Part shown: positions 6,326 to 7,884 of the stretch, in pieces
How the letters are laid out: each line of letters starts with the position of its first letter
How positions within the stretch are numbered: position 1 is the first letter of the stretch
Origin: Phycisphaerae bacterium
GTDB lineage: Bacteria > Planctomycetota > Phycisphaerae > Phycisphaerales > SM1A02
DNA: 7,884 nucleotides
Direction: 5' to 3'
Assembly (NCBI GenBank): GCA_002690755.1
Contig: NZFT01000077.1
Location: 2,098-9,981 of the forward strand
Notes under the pieces: generated by a model
Seen by the model: the letters and a program-made list of their open reading frames with translations, nothing else
The model's database searches: none
Told to the model about the DNA's origin: nothing
Translations under genes and position numbers: made by a program

Positions 6326-6345
6326 CCGCCGTGATCGGTAGCATC
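6326..6345 (+). promoter_or_regulatory. Promoter-like block, copy 2, before the LptD-like gene
   Basis: CCGCC, two variable bases, then GATCGGTAGCATC, identical to the block at 5306-5325 at 18 of 20 positions. TAGCAT (6339-6344) is nine bases from ATG at 6354, again fitting a leaderless or near-leaderless start. Its TAG is also an in-frame stop, which rules out a longer N terminus for the downstream gene. The 46-base gap shows no terminator for the upstream gene, so some read-through is likely. Confidence 0.5.
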
Positions 6346-6353
6346 TCCGACAG

Positions 6354-7884
6354 ATGAACGCTCCGCTTTCCATCGCCGCGGTCGCCTTCGCGAGCCTGCT
6401 CGCCGGATCCGCCTCCGCGTCCGGGTCACCGGTGATCGATCGGGACGACGATCTCGGCCCCGACACCCGCCGGGTCGCGATCGACGGCTCGAGCCTCGGG
6501 GGTTTCGTCCTCCCGATCCTCCCGGTCCAGCACGACCTCGAGATCGACGCGAAGAAGGCCACCAACTGGAGCGTCGACGACACCCAGCGGCTCGTCCTCC
6601 AGGGCGACGTCGAGATCGTGCTCGGGACCTATGCCTTCCGCGCGGATCTCGCCCTGGTCTGGATCAATCGACTTCCCACGAAGGATGGCCTCGTGACCCA
6701 GGCCGCGTTCTGGTTCCCGGAGGTCTCCGAACCGACGCGGCGGGCCGGTCTCGGTGCCAGCGGCCGCGACGTGCTGGTGACCGCGACGATCGACGGCAAG
6801 GTCGCGTTGCGGACCATCCTGCTCGAAGACGGGCCGGTCCGAAACGCGTCCGTGGTCCGCGGTGAGCAACGACTCGCCGGATACCTGCGGACGCTGGCGG
6901 CGGCCCCGCTCCCGAAGCTCGGAACACGACTGGACGTCCAGATCCCGCCGGGCGCTCCCAAACCGATCCTGAAACCCGGCGGGCGGATCGTCCGCGAGAT
7001 CCCGGCCTCGAACCGGCTCGATCCCACGGAAATCGAACTTCCCGTTCAGGGCGGCGGTGATCTTCCCATCTTCGACCCCCGCGGCCTCGTCTCCTTCAAC
7101 GCCGACGAGGTGGTGGTGGACGAGGATCGCGACGCGATCATCGTCCTGGGTTCGGTGGTCATCGACTACGACGGAACCAACACCGGCGAGGCGCTGCGAA
7201 GGCTCTCCCTGGTCTCGGACCGAGGCGTGGTGTTCCTGGTGCCCGGCACCATCCGCGGCCTTCGGGAGGGGACCGCGACCGTCGAAGCCGAATCGATCAC
7301 CGGGATCTTCCTCGAAGGCGCGGTCCGCGCGAGTGACGGCGAATACACGATGCGCGGGTCCAGCATCTACTACGACCTTCCGAGAAACCGGGCGACGATC
7401 ATGGACGCCGTGCTGCGGACCTACTCCCGCCGCGGACGAAATCTTCCGGTGTACGCCCGGGCCGAGGAGATGCGACAGCTGTCGACCGACCAGTGGACCG
7501 CGGACCGGGCGACGATCTCCACCAGCGAATTCTTCACCCCCCACCTCTCGATCGGCCTCGAGCGGGTCACGGTCACCGAACGCCCGGACGCCGCAGGCCG
7601 CACCACCACCTGGGTCAAGGGTGACGGACTCACCATGAACGCGGGCGGGATCCCGTTCTTCTACTGGCCCGGCTTCGAAGGCACCGCGGACGAGCCGCCG
7701 CTCAAGGGCGTCCGGTCCGGCTTCGAGAAGGACAAGGGCTTCGAGGTGGGCACGACCTGGGACCTCTTCCGCATGCTGGGAATCGCCGAGCCGGACTGGG
7801 TCGCCGCGGATCTCCTCATCGACGGATTCTTCGATCGCGGGCCCGCGGTGGGGCTCGACCTCGATCTCTCCGGCATCGGCGGGG
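6354..7884 (+). CDS. lptD: LptD/OstA-like outer-membrane assembly protein, C-terminal part beyond the right edge
   Basis: Open from ATG at 6354 to the window edge (510 residues, no stop). Residues 1-22 form a hydrophobic signal peptide ending ASA, probably cut before S23; it has no Lys or Arg. Two stretches look like OstA/LptA beta-jellyroll sequence: about 65-110 (LVLQGDVEIV, then YAFRADLALVWI) and about 245-420 (FNADEVVVDEDRDAIIVLG onward, including YTMRGSSIYYDLPRNRATI). Then comes GIPFFYWPGF (432-441), matching the G-x-P-x-x-Y-x-P signature where LptD enters its barrel, and DRGPAVGLDLDLSG near the edge, resembling early LptD barrel strands. LptD is the outer-membrane barrel that, with LptE, delivers lipopolysaccharide to the cell surface. 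The barrel is mostly missing here, so a different OstA-type transporter remains possible. The start is certain: TAG at 6339 is in frame just upstream. Confidence 0.75.
   Translation, partial: MNAPLSIAAVAFASLLAGSASASGSPVIDRDDDLGPDTRRVAIDGSSLGGFVLPILPVQHDLEIDAKKATNWSVDDTQRLVLQGDVEIVLGTYAFRADLALVWINRLPTKDGLVTQAAFWFPEVSEPTRRAGLGASGRDVLVTATIDGKVALRTILLEDGPVRNASVVRGEQRLAGYLRTLAAAPLPKLGTRLDVQIPPGAPKPILKPGGRIVREIPASNRLDPTEIELPVQGGGDLPIFDPRGLVSFNADEVVVDEDRDAIIVLGSVVIDYDGTNTGEALRRLSLVSDRGVVFLVPGTIRGLREGTATVEAESITGIFLEGAVRASDGEYTMRGSSIYYDLPRNRATIMDAVLRTYSRRGRNLPVYARAEEMRQLSTDQWTADRATISTSEFFTPHLSIGLERVTVTERPDAAGRTTTWVKGDGLTMNAGGIPFFYWPGFEGTADEPPLKGVRSGFEKDKGFEVGTTWDLFRMLGIAEPDWVAADLLIDGFFDRGPAVGLDLDLSGIGG

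Noticed and set aside
6426..7544. A 372-codon open frame on the minus strand opposite the LptD-like gene
   Set aside because: Its composition is Asp, Arg, Gly and Val rich and repetitive, with no motif. The plus strand shows a signal peptide, OstA-like sequence and the LptD entry signature.
1..7884. Search for a mobile element, CRISPR array, defence system or toxin-antitoxin pair
   Set aside because: No transposase, integrase, direct-repeat array, tRNA-flanked insertion or nuclease/toxin motif was seen. The genes are continuous, alike in codon use and mostly housekeeping.

Overview
The window is GC-rich bacterial DNA, almost completely packed with genes. It holds six complete genes, one gene cut by the left edge and one cut by the right edge. 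The gene set suggests a Planctomycetota bacterium, most likely of the Phycisphaerae type. The evidence is a lone prepilin-like protein of the planctomycete style (GFTLVE head, Cys/Asp-rich middle, a ...H...NDG tail), an LptD-like outer-membrane protein with a divergent amino half, and heavy use of GAT, CGA and ATC codons. This placement is inference from protein style; there is no rRNA gene in the window to settle it.

Layout. (1) Positions 1-3252, minus strand: an operon read right to left, made of a prepilin-like protein, a one-helix membrane protein of unknown function, and an HrpB-type DExH helicase that runs off the left edge. (2) Positions 3253-3406: a short gap holding a weak hairpin after ftsY and a probable promoter for the prepilin operon. 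(3) Positions 3407-5234, minus strand: a ribH-nusB-ftsY operon, giving riboflavin synthesis, transcription antitermination and membrane targeting. (4) Positions 5235-5332: a 98-base divergent intergenic region with a strong imperfect palindrome and a promoter-like repeat. (5) Positions 5333-6307, plus strand: a UbiA-superfamily membrane prenyltransferase whose second aspartate motif is replaced. (6) Positions 6308-6353: a 46-base gap with a second copy of the promoter-like repeat. (7) Positions 6354-7884, plus strand: an LptD/OstA-like outer-membrane assembly protein that runs off the right edge.

All four gene junctions inside the two minus-strand operons are the same 4-base overlap (ATGA or GTGA), which points to tight translational coupling. 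The two plus-strand genes instead look separately transcribed. A 13-base element, GATCGGTAGCATC, ends only 7-8 bases before each ATG. It fits a -10 box (TAGCAT) placed so that the mRNA would begin at or next to the start codon, that is, leaderless transcripts. No defence island, phage, transposon, CRISPR array or RNA gene was found. Most genes are ordinary housekeeping genes, and the main items of interest are the control elements and the unusual features of the UbiA-like and LptD-like proteins.
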